A DNA stretch of 50,479 nucleotides from Leminorella grimontii ATCC 33999 = DSM 5078. GTDB taxonomy: Bacteria; Pseudomonadota; Gammaproteobacteria; Enterobacterales; Enterobacteriaceae. Shown piece after piece: positions 35,498-44,295 of this stretch (positions are counted from its first letter, which is position 1; each line of letters opens with the position of its first letter). The position numbers were made by a program, and so were the translations under genes. The DNA lies in contig NZ_AUUA01000019.1 in assembly GCF_000439085.1 (NCBI RefSeq), forward strand, positions 1 to 50,479, read 5' to 3'. The notes under the pieces were generated by a model, which saw nothing but the letters and a program-made list of their open reading frames with translations, had not been told where the DNA came from and ran no database searches.

Positions 35498-36088
35498 ATG
35501 ACGACGCCCTTTCCCCAACGCCAAACCTTGCGTAAAGAGATACGCCAGCGGCGCAATGCGCTTTCGCCAAGAGAGCAGCAGCTTGCGGCTCGCCGAGTTC
35601 ATGAACGACTGTTTGAACATCCTCGCGTACGCGCCGCTAAACGCATTTCACTCTTTCTCTCTTTTGACGGTGAAATCAATACGCGGCCATTGATAGATAC
35701 GCTCTGGCAGCAGGAAAAAGAGGTATACCTCCCCGTTCTTCATCCTTTCAGCAAAGGCCATCTGCTCTTTTTGCGCTATGAAAAAGACAGCGTCATGACT
35801 CATCATCCGTTCGGCATTCTGGAGCCCAGGCTCGACGTGCGCCGCGTGCTTCCCGTAAGCCAGCTGGACGTTATCGTCACGCCGATGGTCGCCTTTGACG
35901 CGCAGGGGAATCGGCTGGGCATGGGCGGCGGCTATTACGACCGCACGCTCAGAAACTGGCGCCAAGACGGCTCATATCCCATCGGCATCGCTCACGACTG
36001 CCAGCAGGTGGAGGAATTAACCCATGAGAGCTGGGACGTGCCGCTGCCGGAGATTTTGACGCCGTCCAGGCACTGGCGTTGGCTATAG
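35498..36088 (+). CDS. fau: 5-formyltetrahydrofolate cyclo-ligase
   Basis: Converts 5-formyl-THF to 5,10-methenyl-THF with ATP (also called YgfA). The 196-residue protein has the N-terminal basic helix (L-R-K-E-I-R-Q-R-R near residue 11) and the ATP/substrate loop G-N-R-L-G-M-G-G-G-Y-Y-D-R near 136-148. It lies 40 bp after the 6S RNA gene; in E. coli the two are co-transcribed and processed. Its last 6 bases overlap the convergent SMI1/KNR4-like gene. Confidence 0.95.
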   Translation: MTTPFPQRQTLRKEIRQRRNALSPREQQLAARRVHERLFEHPRVRAAKRISLFLSFDGEINTRPLIDTLWQQEKEVYLPVLHPFSKGHLLFLRYEKDSVMTHHPFGILEPRLDVRRVLPVSQLDVIVTPMVAFDAQGNRLGMGGGYYDRTLRNWRQDGSYPIGIAHDCQQVEELTHESWDVPLPEILTPSRHWRWL

Positions 36089-36751
36089 CCTTATTTTCTG
36101 TAACCACTGACAGAAGGCGTCCTCGCTCGATTCATCATCCATACTTGAGGGATGTTTGATAATTTCCAGCGCGGTTTCCGGGATTGTAGTGTTAAAGGTA
36201 TCCTGTACCCACAGCTGAAAGGCAAGATTGGGATGTATATACTCATAGGAGTCGGCCCGTTCATCATTGGGCGGCCAGGCAAAACACTCATCCCAGCAGA
36301 TTTCATCATAGCCGATAGCAATCAAGCGTAGAAAATCGACCATATTGTCAGCCAACACGCAGCTTAAAAGCGAGCCGGAACCCGATCCCATATGGACAAT
36401 TTTCAGTTCACCACTGTCGTCCAACCAAAGCGCAGCTTCTGAACCATCGCCTCCGGTACGAGCAAACACGCATAACCGATCAACGATCTCAGGATCGCGC
36501 TCACTTCTGCCAAACCATTGCTCTATCCCTTGATTCCTTGCACCTGTGAAAAGGACAATCGTTCCTCCTTCGCGCTCATCGTCGACACTCTCGAGCTCAT
36601 CTACAGGGTATAAAAACCCTGACCGAAAGCCGCTTTCGTTATCAATAAACGTGCCTCGCTGCTCAATCCAGTCATAAAGCATCGCCAGCTCATCAGGGAT
36701 CCAGAGCTTTTTCGGCAATATTTCTTTTAGCTGATCGTACAGTTTTCCCAC
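36083..36751 (-). CDS. Orphan SMI1/KNR4 (SUKH)-family protein
   Basis: A 222-residue acidic cytoplasmic protein with a SMI1/KNR4-like layout. An N-terminal helical start with L-W-I-P-D-E-L-A-M-L-Y-D-W (near 16) is followed by a beta region with F-L-Y-P-V-D-E-L (near 46). Then come D-R-L-C-V-F-A-R-T-G-G-D-G-S (near 91), a mid-protein strand pair and L-R-L-I-A-I-G-Y-D-E-I (near 140). Such proteins are often immunity factors against polymorphic toxins. No toxin gene is near, so it is an orphan or has another role. The start is GTG, 7 bases after AAGGAGG. It is convergent with fau, overlapping by 6 bp, and followed upstream by serA. This locus has no equivalent gene in E. coli. Confidence 0.65.
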   Translation of the reverse strand: MGKLYDQLKEILPKKLWIPDELAMLYDWIEQRGTFIDNESGFRSGFLYPVDELESVDDEREGGTIVLFTGARNQGIEQWFGRSERDPEIVDRLCVFARTGGDGSEAALWLDDSGELKIVHMGSGSGSLLSCVLADNMVDFLRLIAIGYDEICWDECFAWPPNDERADSYEYIHPNLAFQLWVQDTFNTTIPETALEIIKHPSSMDDESSEDAFCQWLQKIRL

Positions 36752-36770
36752 TGTTCATCCTCCTTGAAAA

Positions 36771-36796
36771 AAATAAAGGCGACCATAGGTCGCCTT
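36771..36796 (-). terminator. serA terminator
   Basis: On the minus strand AAGGCGACC pairs with GGTCGCCTT around TAT, then TATTTTTTTC follows. It lies 16 bp after the serA stop codon and just before the SUKH-like gene's ribosome site. Confidence 0.88.
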
Positions 36797-36811
36797 ATCT
36801 GACTAATACGC

Positions 36812-38044
36812 TTAGAACAACAGCCTTGCCCTGACGGTGCCCTGAATTGACTTCATGTGCTCCAGCGCTTCGTCGGCGCGGTCGGTTTCCACGTCGATAA
36901 CCACATAGCCAATTTCGTTGTTGGTTTGCAGGAACTGCGCGGCAATGTTGATGCCTTCCTCAGCGAAGATCTGGTTAATCTGGTTTAACACGCCCGGGCG
37001 GTTTTCGTGGATGTGCAGCAGGCGGCTGACGTGCTCCTGCGGCGCAGGCAGCGACACTTCGGGGAAGTTAACCGCCGAGAGCGTAGAACCATTGTCGGAG
37101 TATTTGGTCAGCTTACCGGCCACTTCCATACCGATGTTGGCCTGGGCTTCCTGCGTTGAACCGCCGATGTGCGGCGTCAACAGAACGTTGTCGAACGCAC
37201 ACAGCGGCGATTCAAACGGATCCGTATTGGTCGCAGGTTCCACCGGGAAGACGTCCAGCGCTGCGCCGGCCAGGTGCTTGCTCTCCAGCACGTCGCACAG
37301 GGCGGGAATATCCACTACCGTACCGCGCGAGGCGTTGATTAATATTGAGCCTGGCTTCATCATCGCCAGCTCCTTGGTGCCCATCATGTTCTTGGTGCTG
37401 GCCGTTTCCGGCACGTGCAGAGACACAACGTCGCTTCTGTTCAGCAGGTCGGACAGGTGGTGAACCTGCTGTGCGTTCCCCAGCGGCAGCTTGTTTTCGA
37501 TGTCGTAGAACATCACGTTCATACCGATAGACTCGGCCAAAATGCCCAGCTGAGTGCCGATGTGGCCGTAGCCGATAATTCCCAGGTTCTTACCGCGCGC
37601 TTCAAAGCAACCGACCGCCAGCTTGCACCACTCGTTGCGATGCGCTTTCGCGTTCGCTTCCGGAATGCGGCGCAGCAGCAGCAGGATCTCGCCCAGCACC
37701 ATTTCGGCAACGGAGCGCGTGTTGGAGAACGGCGCGTTGAATACCGGAACGCCGCGCTTGGCCGCTGCGGCCAGATCGACCTGGTTGGTGCCGATGCAGA
37801 AACAGCCGATAGCGACCAGCTTTTCCGCTGCGGACAGAATGTCCTCCGACAGGTGAGTACGTGAACGAATACCGACAAAGTGTGCGTCGCGAATGGCTTC
37901 TTTCAGCTCGTCATCGCTCAACGCGCCCTTATGATATTCGATATTGTGATAGCCCGCTGCGCGCAGGCTGTCTACGGCGCTCTGGTGTACGCCTTCGACC
38001 AGGAGAAACTTAATTCTCTCTTTTTCTAATGATACTTTGACCAT
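36812..38044 (-). CDS. serA: D-3-phosphoglycerate dehydrogenase
   Basis: First step of serine synthesis: oxidises 3-phosphoglycerate with NAD+. The protein has 410 residues, as in E. coli. The Rossmann motif G-I-I-G-Y-G-H-I-G lies near 157, catalytic Arg in A-S-R-G-T-V-V near 240, Glu in V-E-P near 268, and His in T-P-H-I-G-G near 291. The C-terminal ACT domain (about 338-410) with H-I-H-E-N-R-P-G-V is where serine binds and inhibits. A short space with CAGGAA precedes the ATG. rpiA lies upstream in the same direction. Confidence 0.97.
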   Translation of the reverse strand: MVKVSLEKERIKFLLVEGVHQSAVDSLRAAGYHNIEYHKGALSDDELKEAIRDAHFVGIRSRTHLSEDILSAAEKLVAIGCFCIGTNQVDLAAAAKRGVPVFNAPFSNTRSVAEMVLGEILLLLRRIPEANAKAHRNEWCKLAVGCFEARGKNLGIIGYGHIGTQLGILAESIGMNVMFYDIENKLPLGNAQQVHHLSDLLNRSDVVSLHVPETASTKNMMGTKELAMMKPGSILINASRGTVVDIPALCDVLESKHLAGAALDVFPVEPATNTDPFESPLCAFDNVLLTPHIGGSTQEAQANIGMEVAGKLTKYSDNGSTLSAVNFPEVSLPAPQEHVSRLLHIHENRPGVLNQINQIFAEEGINIAAQFLQTNNEIGYVVIDVETDRADEALEHMKSIQGTVRARLLF

Positions 38045-38340
38045 TTCCTGAACTTTGCCCCATGATTTATTTTTTTATATAACTACTCTCGTCAACATAT
38101 CAAAAATAGACGTTACGGCAACAGGAGCAAACGATTAACCATTCAGGATAAGAGGCGGAATAACCGGGGAGTTTAGACATATTTCACTAATAGACGCTGG
38201 AATATCTGAAAGAAACAACACAAATGAAACAACCGTGACGGATATCACCAAATTTAATTTTTTTTAGTTATATGAAATATATTTTACCTTACGCCCCGAG
38301 CACGGTCTGGCGCCGACTGCCCGGAACGTAAAATAAAGGT

Positions 38341-39000
38341 TTATTTTTCAATAACCTTAACGCCACCAGGCGTTCCGATAAGCGCGATATCCGCACCGCG
38401 ATTAGCAAACAGCCCTACCGTCACTACGCCGGCAATGCCGTTGATACGATTTTCCAACTCAATCGGATCGACGATGCTCAGTCCGTGTACGTCTAGAATC
38501 ACGTTGCCGTTATCGGTCACAATGCCCTGGCGATATACGGGGCGGCCGCCCAGCTTAACCAGCGCTCTGGCGACGTAAGAACGCGCCATCGGAATAACTT
38601 CCACCGGAAGCGGAAACGCGCCCAGCACGTCGACTTCCTTGGAGGCGTCAGCGATGCAGATAAAGCGATGAGCAATAGCAGCCACCACTTTTTCACGCGT
38701 CAGCGCCGCGCCCCCGCCTTTGATCATTTGCATATGGCCGTTAATCTCATCGGCGCCGTCGACGTAAATGTCCAATTCGTCGACCTCATTGCAGTCAAAA
38801 ACCTCAATGCCCAACGCTTTCAGCTTCTCGGTGGAGGCGACTGAGCTGGACACCGCGCCCTTGATGTCGTATTTCATGGTGCCGAGCGCGTCAATAAAGT
38901 GCGCCGCCGTCGAGCCGGTACCGACGCCCACAATGGTTCCCGGGCGCACGTATTTAAGCGCCGCCCAGCCGACGGCCTTTTTCAATTCATCTTGCGTCAT
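38341..39000 (-). CDS. rpiA: Ribose-5-phosphate isomerase A
   Basis: Interconverts ribose-5-phosphate and ribulose-5-phosphate in the pentose phosphate pathway. It has 219 residues, as in E. coli. Key motifs are G-V-G-T-G-S-T-A near residue 25, S-S-S-V-A-S-T near 49, D-G-A-D-E-I near 81 and K-G-G-G-A-A near 94. I chose the ATG at 39000 (M-T-Q-D-E-L-K); the open frame runs 19 codons further into repeat copy C, which is not family-like. Downstream, a 13-bp stem formed only in minus-strand RNA by G-U pairs (38289-38331) may act as a terminator, though no T run follows. Confidence 0.97.
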   Translation of the reverse strand: MTQDELKKAVGWAALKYVRPGTIVGVGTGSTAAHFIDALGTMKYDIKGAVSSSVASTEKLKALGIEVFDCNEVDELDIYVDGADEINGHMQMIKGGGAALTREKVVAAIAHRFICIADASKEVDVLGAFPLPVEVIPMARSYVARALVKLGGRPVYRQGIVTDNGNVILDVHGLSIVDPIELENRINGIAGVVTVGLFANRGADIALIGTPGGVKVIEK

Positions 39001-39038
39001 GGTGAAATCTACCTGCCTTGCCAAAAATGCAATTATTA

Positions 39039-39165
39039 TATACAAAAAATCATTCAAGTTGCATCAAGGCGGCAAGCGAGGGAATCCCTAGGAGCTTACA
39101 TAAGTAAGTGACTAGGGTGAGCGAGCGTAGCCAACGAAGAGGCAGCTTGAAGGATGACTTGTATA
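39039..39165. repeat. Palindromic intergenic repeat, copy C
   Basis: A 127-bp copy, nearly identical in its core to copy A (cores AGCTTACATAAGTAAGTGACT and GGGTGAGCGAGCG). Terminal arms are TATACAA..TTCAAGTTGC and GCAGCTTGAA..TTGTATA. It starts 39 bp upstream of the rpiA ATG and separates rpiA from divergent argP. Confidence 0.85.
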
Positions 39166-39295
39166 AAGTAACGGCGGCGCCAATACAGCCTAACCCTCAA
39201 GAAATGTACGGCGATAATAAAAGTATGGCATAGTGTCGGGTAGTAACTTTAAGCCGATTAGGCTGTGGCTTGGCTAAACGGAGAATACACTGGAA

Positions 39296-40189
39296 ATGAA
39301 ACGCCCAGACTATCGAGTGCTTCAGGCATTGGACGCGGTCATTCGCGAACGCGGCTTCGAGCGCGCGGCGCAAAAGCTATGCATTACGCAATCGGCCGTA
39401 TCCCAGCGCATCAAGCAGTTGGAATACCTTTACGGCCAGCCGCTGCTAATCCGCACCGTCCCTCCCAAGCCGACCGAACAGGGGCAAAAGCTGCTGGCGC
39501 TGCTGCATCAGGTAGAGCTTTTAGAAGACGAGTGGCTTAACGACGAAGGCAGCGCAGATTCCCCGCTTCAGCTCGCGCTGGCGGTTAATGCCGACAGCCT
39601 GGCTACCTGGCTTTTACCCGCGCTTAAGCCGGTGCTTTCCGATTCTCCCATACGCCTTAATCTACAGGTTGAGGACGAAACCCGCACGCAGGAACGCCTG
39701 CGGCTAGGAGAAGTCGTCGGCGCCGTCAGTATTCAGCCACAGGCGCTGCCGCGCTGCCTAGTCGATCAATTAGGCGCGCTGGACTACATTTTCGTCGCCT
39801 CGCCGGAGTTTGCCGACCGCTATTTCCCCAACGGCGTCACTCGCAGCGCGCTGCAAAAGGCGCCTGCGGTAGCGTTCGATCACCTGGACGACATGCATCA
39901 GGCCTTTTTACAGCAAAACTTCGACCTGCCGCCGGGCAGCGTACCTTGCCATATCGTCAGCTCGTCAGAGGCGTTCGTTCAGCTCGCCAAGCAGGGAACC
40001 ACCTGCTGTATGATCCCGCACCTGCAAATCGAAAGGGAGCTGGCTAACGGAGAACTAATGGACCTGACGCCCGGCCTGTGCCAGCGGCGCATGCTTTACT
40101 GGCATCGCTTTTCGCCGGAAAGCAAGATTATGAGGGAAGTGACTGACGCCCTTTTGGGATACGGGCGTCAGGTATTAAGGCAGGTTTAA
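39296..40189 (+). CDS. argP: LysR-type regulator ArgP (IciA)
   Basis: A transcription factor that senses lysine and arginine and activates argO for arginine export. It has 297 residues, as in E. coli. The winged helix-turn-helix (residues 1-60, with [15 protein letters not shown]) is followed by the effector-binding domain with [10 protein letters not shown] near 97 and [10 protein letters not shown] near 123. The ATG is preceded by GGAA. Its target argO lies 0.9 kb downstream, on the other strand. Confidence 0.96.
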   Translation: MKRPDYRVLQALDAVIRERGFERAAQKLCITQSAVSQRIKQLEYLYGQPLLIRTVPPKPTEQGQKLLALLHQVELLEDEWLNDEGSADSPLQLALAVNADSLATWLLPALKPVLSDSPIRLNLQVEDETRTQERLRLGEVVGAVSIQPQALPRCLVDQLGALDYIFVASPEFADRYFPNGVTRSALQKAPAVAFDHLDDMHQAFLQQNFDLPPGSVPCHIVSSSEAFVQLAKQGTTCCMIPHLQIERELANGELMDLTPGLCQRRMLYWHRFSPESKIMREVTDALLGYGRQVLRQV

Positions 40190-40198
40190 GGTATTCGC

Positions 40199-40942
40199 CT
40201 AGTTGGCTTTCTGTTCGCGCTGGATGTCGAACACGACGTCTACGCTATCGCTAAAGCTGATGCTCTGCGGCTCGTAGCTCTCATCCGCGCTGGAAGAATA
40301 GGCCATCGTCTTAGCGCGATACTGCATGGCCGGGATCGCGCCGCTGCCGCTTACGCCACTAGTGTTATAGCGAACGCTGTACACTGGCCCCAGCTTCACG
40401 CCAAACTCTTTCGCCAGCGCATTGCCCTTCGCTATCGCATCCTCTACCGCCTTCTGGCGCGCTTCGGTGCGATAAGCGTCATCTTTTGAAACGCCCAGCT
40501 GAACGTCGTTGATTTCATTCAGCTCGTTGGCTAACGCCCCGTCCAACAGCGAGTTAAGCTTATCCAACTGGCGTACGGTGACTTTAACCTGACGGGTCGC
40601 GATATAGCCCTTAATCGTTCTTTTCGCGCTGCTGACGTAGCTGCCGTCGCCATATTCAATGCGGGTTTGAATATTGGCCGAGTCGATGTCAGCTTTAGCG
40701 ATACCGCTCTTTTCCAAAAAGTCGATGTATTTCATTACGCGCTCATCGCTTTTTTTCTTGGCTTCCGCCGCGGACTTGTTCGATACGTTAACCTCAATAA
40801 ACAGCGTCGCCATATCGGGTTTAGCCTTAACGATACTGTTGCCCGACGTCGCGATATGAGGACCATTTGGCAATTCCGCCGCCTGCATGGTCAAAGGCAT
40901 GGCAGCAAAGGCCGCGGCAATGGCTAACGTTTTCAACTTCAT
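40199..40942 (-). CDS. yggE: SIMPL-domain (DUF541) periplasmic protein YggE
   Basis: A periplasmic protein of the SIMPL family, linked in E. coli to lowered oxidative stress; the mechanism is unknown. It has 247 residues (E. coli 246). The signal peptide covers 1-21 (M-Q-A-A before the cut), and G-P-H-I-A-T-S-G-N-S-I-V-K starts the mature fold. TAAGGAG precedes the ATG. It is convergent with argP, 9 bp away, and is in the same direction as argO. Confidence 0.93.
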   Translation of the reverse strand: MKLKTLAIAAAFAAMPLTMQAAELPNGPHIATSGNSIVKAKPDMATLFIEVNVSNKSAAEAKKKSDERVMKYIDFLEKSGIAKADIDSANIQTRIEYGDGSYVSSAKRTIKGYIATRQVKVTVRQLDKLNSLLDGALANELNEINDVQLGVSKDDAYRTEARQKAVEDAIAKGNALAKEFGVKLGPVYSVRYNTSGVSGSGAIPAMQYRAKTMAYSSSADESYEPQSISFSDSVDVVFDIQREQKAN

Positions 40943-41042
40943 GGTGTCTCCTTAAGCCCGTGTGTTCCGTTGAAGAGTGCATAACGACCGTATCATAGGA
41001 TACCGAAACTGAATCACAACAAAATTTACACCATATTGACGT

Positions 41043-41666
41043 TTATGCCATAAGTCCTAATGCATGCCTGGCGAGCTGAAAGGCAATCACCCACATAACG
41101 ATGCCAATACCGAAATTGATGACGCGCTGAGCCGAAGACTTCTGTAGCCACGGCGACATCCAGGCCGCCAGCAGCGCCAGAGAAAAGAACCAAACGACGG
41201 ACGACGTTACCGCCCCCATAGCGAACCACAGGCGCAGTGAACCAAACTGCTCTCCCAGGCTGCCGAGCACCACCACCGTATCAATATAGACGTGGGGATT
41301 GAGCCAGGTCACGGCCAGCACCGTAGCAATAATGCGATAGCGGCTGCGAACCCCGTTTTCCTGAGTGCTAAAGGCTTCGCCGCCTGCGCGAAGCCCGTCT
41401 TTAAACGCGCCCCAGCCGTACCATATAAGAAACAGCACGCCGGCCCAGGTCACCAGTTGAAGCACCAGCGGCGACTGCGCCAACAGCGCACCGCCGCCAA
41501 AAACGCCGAGGGAAATCAATGCCGCATCGCTTAGCGCGCACATCCCCGCAACCATCACCGGATACTGCCTACGCATACCCTGTGACAATACAAACGCATT
41601 CTGGGGCCCTATGGGCAAGATCATCGCCATGCCCAACACGATGCCCTGAAAATAGGTCAACAGCAC
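41043..41666 (-). CDS. argO: Arginine exporter ArgO (LysE family)
   Basis: Exports arginine (and canavanine) across the inner membrane. It has 207 residues (E. coli 211) and about six membrane segments. The N-terminal [10 protein letters not shown] near residue 17 is the LysE-family signature; T-W-L-N-P-H-V-Y near 120 is typical of ArgO. The start is GTG at 41666, with GAGGC upstream. argP, its activator in E. coli, is 0.9 kb away. An ArgP operator was not located. Confidence 0.94.
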   Translation of the reverse strand: MLLTYFQGIVLGMAMILPIGPQNAFVLSQGMRRQYPVMVAGMCALSDAALISLGVFGGGALLAQSPLVLQLVTWAGVLFLIWYGWGAFKDGLRAGGEAFSTQENGVRSRYRIIATVLAVTWLNPHVYIDTVVVLGSLGEQFGSLRLWFAMGAVTSSVVWFFSLALLAAWMSPWLQKSSAQRVINFGIGIVMWVIAFQLARHALGLMA

Positions 41667-41774
41667 TTTACGCCTCGCTTATGAACCGTTTAATGACGCG
41701 ATAGACTAACCGGCTGATTCAGCGCAGGGAAATGGATAATTCTAATTGCCCATTAGCGTAGCTTATAGGATGCG

Positions 41775-41799
41775 TTAATCGGGGACGTTCCCCGATTAA
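41775..41799. terminator. Perfect hairpin between mscS and argO
   Basis: TTAATCGGGGA pairs with TCCCCGATTAA around CGT, a perfect 11-bp stem 15 bp after the mscS stop. No T run follows, so the stop efficiency is uncertain. Confidence 0.55.
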
Positions 41800-41813
41800 C
41801 GGAGGATAGAAAG

Positions 41814-42668
41814 TTACTGACCGGCAGCGGGCGTACGAACGTGAACGTCCATCTGCGGGTAGGGAATGGAGATCTGATTGGCGTCCAGAGCGCGCTTGAA
41901 GCCTTCCATCAGGTCAAAGTAGACGTTGGCGAAGTCGCCATTTTTTACCCAAACCCGAACGACGAAGTTGAGAGAAGAAGCGGCCATTTCGTTGAGTCGG
42001 ATAGTCACTCCCAGCGAGGTTAAAATACGGGAGTCTTTCTCCACCACCTCACCAAGCACCCGTTTTACGGCGTCGATATCCGCTTCATAGCCCACGCCGA
42101 CGGTGATGTCTACGCGGCGGTTCGGATCGCGAGAAAAGTTGATAATCTCACTGGCGATCACTTTACTGTTCGGCACTACGACCATTTTACCGTCCACGGT
42201 ATCCAGCGTAGTTGAGAATATATGGATGCTGGTTACCGTTCCGCTCACGGAGCCAAACGTAACAAACTCACCAGCGCGAAACGGCCGGAAGGTCACTAAA
42301 ATAACGCCGGCGGCAAAGTTGGACAGCGATCCTTGCAGCGCTAAACCAACGGCTAAACCTGCCGCACCGAGAACTGCGATGACCGACGCGGTCTGCACGC
42401 CAACGTGGCTTAGGGCGGCTATTATGGTAAAGACGATAATAGCGTAGCGCGCCAAAGAAGCGACAAATTGGCTCACCGTCTTATCTACCGAACGCGCGTT
42501 CAAAACCCTCATGACCAGTCGATGCACGATCCGAGCAATGAAAAAGCCAATAAGGAGAATGATGAACGCAATAACAAGATTGATTGAATAGTCTATGAGC
42601 AGATTCTTATTGGCGGACAGCCAGACTTCAAACTGAGACAGCTGGCTGCTGACGTCAATATTTTCCAT
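41814..42668 (-). CDS. mscS: Small-conductance mechanosensitive channel MscS
   Basis: Opens under membrane tension and releases solutes after osmotic downshock. It has 284 residues (E. coli 286). Membrane segments lie at about 27-50, 65-88 and 93-125; the pore helix TM3 carries the Gly/Ala ridge A-A-G-L-A-V-G-L-A-L-Q-G-S-L-S-N-F-A-A-G. A beta domain with V-P-N-S-K-V near 165 and the C-terminal alpha/beta domain follow. GGAG lies before the ATG. In E. coli it is next to fbaA; here an accessory operon separates them. Confidence 0.96.
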   Translation of the reverse strand: MENIDVSSQLSQFEVWLSANKNLLIDYSINLVIAFIILLIGFFIARIVHRLVMRVLNARSVDKTVSQFVASLARYAIIVFTIIAALSHVGVQTASVIAVLGAAGLAVGLALQGSLSNFAAGVILVTFRPFRAGEFVTFGSVSGTVTSIHIFSTTLDTVDGKMVVVPNSKVIASEIINFSRDPNRRVDITVGVGYEADIDAVKRVLGEVVEKDSRILTSLGVTIRLNEMAASSLNFVVRVWVKNGDFANVYFDLMEGFKRALDANQISIPYPQMDVHVRTPAAGQ

Positions 42669-43065
42669 AGCGAGTTGCTCCTCTTAACAGAGTGAAACGG
42701 AACAAAAATAGTAAACGAAGTTTGCCGTTCGGATCGAATAATTATTCGAATAAATTCCTCCGTGAAAGCATTTCACTCTGAAAATAACGCAATACATTGT
42801 TTAATAATAAAAATAATATAATAAATTTCTACACCTCGTTATTATCCCTGCGTTCTGAAATGCTCAATTCTTCCTCAACCGTCCATTTTTATTGCCATAT
42901 CCGTCACTCAAGCTTGACAGTCATATTAAGTTAGAAGTAGCTTTATACTCTGCTTTTCGCGCATGCGTCGGGCAATGATTGGAGTTATAAACCAAAATAA
43001 AACCAATTAATGAAATTAAATACTAAATAATACGATAATCTAAAACATATAAATGGAACTTCTCT
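42669..43065. other. AT-rich divergent promoter region of mscS and the transporter operon
   Basis: This 397-bp spacer drives mscS leftward and the transporter-M20 operon rightward. It holds a perfect 16-bp palindrome, TCGAATAATTATTCGA, at 42734-42749, a candidate operator. TTGACA (42914-42919) and TATACT (42944-42949) are 24 bp apart, too far for one promoter. Confidence 0.5.
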
Positions 43066-44292
43066 ATGTCGCAGATGTTAGCGCTTTTAATCATTGTTTT
43101 TATTCTTTACGTCGGTGACGCCGTCTCCGTCAGAACCAAGGCTTGGATCCCGTCCGTTTTTGTCTGCGCCGTACTGTTTCTCATCGGCTATTGGACCTTC
43201 TTTCCCAAAGACATTATCAGCGTCGCCGGCATCACTACGCCGGTCGCCGTAATGATGATGTATCTTTTGATCACCAACATGGGCACCCTGCTCTCAATGA
43301 AAGAGCTTGGGCGCCAGTGGAAAACGATCGTGATCTCGTTGGCCGGCATCGCGGGCATCATTGCCGCCGTGTTTGCCGTATGTATGGTTCTGTTCGATAT
43401 GAACACGGCGATAGTCACTATCCCGCCGCTGGTTGGCGGCATCGTATCGTCGCTTATCATGTCTAAAGGCGCCGCCAATGCTGGGCTGGTCGATCTATCG
43501 GTATTCGCCATTCTTATCTACGTCATGCAGGGTTTTGCGGGCTATCCGCTCACTGCCATCATGCTTCAGCGCGAAGGCAAGCGGGTGTTGGCTAAATACC
43601 GAGCGGGAGAGTGGGAAGACGCCTCCCCGGCAGATGCCGCAGCCGACAAGCACGAAACGTCGACCGTTGCCGCTGAAGATAAAATGCCTCGCCTGTTTAG
43701 CCGCATTCCTTCACACTACAACACCAGCTACTTCAAGTTTCTGCGCCTGGCGGCAGTCTCACTGCTTGCCTATTTGGCCTCTACCGCCGTTGCGCCGATA
43801 GTCAGCATCAGCCCGTTCGTGCTGTGCCTGCTGTTTGGCGTTATCGCCTCTTCCCTGGGCTTCCTCGAAAGGCACCCGCTGCAAAAGGCTAACGGCTTTG
43901 GTTTCGCCGTGATGGTGCTGATGCTGTTTATCTTCGATACGCTCAACAAGGCGACGCCGGAGATGCTGATGCGCCTGCTGTTTCCGATGGTTGTGCTTAT
44001 CGCTACCGCCGTCATCGGCATGTTTATCGTATCCTGGATCGTGGGCAAGATTTTAGGCATCAGCATGGAAATGGCGTTTGCCATTTCTTTGACGGCGCTG
44101 TACGGTTTCCCCGCGGACTACATTATTACCAACGAAGCCATCACCTCTTTAACCAGAGATGAGAAAGAACGTCAGGTACTAACTAACCACATGCTTGGCC
44201 CGATGCTGGTCGGCGGCTTTATTTCCGTCACCATGGTTTCCGTCGTGCTGGCAGGCATTATGGTTGGCTACATCACGCCTATCTCAGGATAA
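43066..44292 (+). CDS. Polytopic membrane transporter of unknown substrate
   Basis: A 408-residue inner-membrane protein with about ten hydrophobic segments in two halves, split by a polar loop near 185-215 rich in Ala, Asp and Glu. The repeat layout, with G-G-I-V-S-S-L-I-M-S-K-G-A-A-N-A-G near residue 123 and N-E-A-I-T-S-L near 362, resembles carboxylate/amino-acid carriers. I cannot name the family. It is 3 bp upstream of a carbamoylase-type hydrolase and in one operon with two M20 enzymes, so it probably brings in their substrate, perhaps a carbamoyl- or acyl-amino acid. The ribosome site is weak. Confidence 0.75.
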   Translation: MSQMLALLIIVFILYVGDAVSVRTKAWIPSVFVCAVLFLIGYWTFFPKDIISVAGITTPVAVMMMYLLITNMGTLLSMKELGRQWKTIVISLAGIAGIIAAVFAVCMVLFDMNTAIVTIPPLVGGIVSSLIMSKGAANAGLVDLSVFAILIYVMQGFAGYPLTAIMLQREGKRVLAKYRAGEWEDASPADAAADKHETSTVAAEDKMPRLFSRIPSHYNTSYFKFLRLAAVSLLAYLASTAVAPIVSISPFVLCLLFGVIASSLGFLERHPLQKANGFGFAVMVLMLFIFDTLNKATPEMLMRLLFPMVVLIATAVIGMFIVSWIVGKILGISMEMAFAISLTALYGFPADYIITNEAITSLTRDEKERQVLTNHMLGPMLVGGFISVTMVSVVLAGIMVGYITPISG

Positions 44293-44295
44293 AAC

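Noticed and set aside
39001-39057. Longer rpiA start, 19 codons upstream
   Set aside because: The added residues come from the edge of repeat copy C and are unlike RpiA; the ATG at 39000 matches the family N-terminus.
42914-42949. Sigma70 promoter from TTGACA and TATACT
   Set aside because: The boxes are 24 bp apart, too far for a normal sigma70 promoter.
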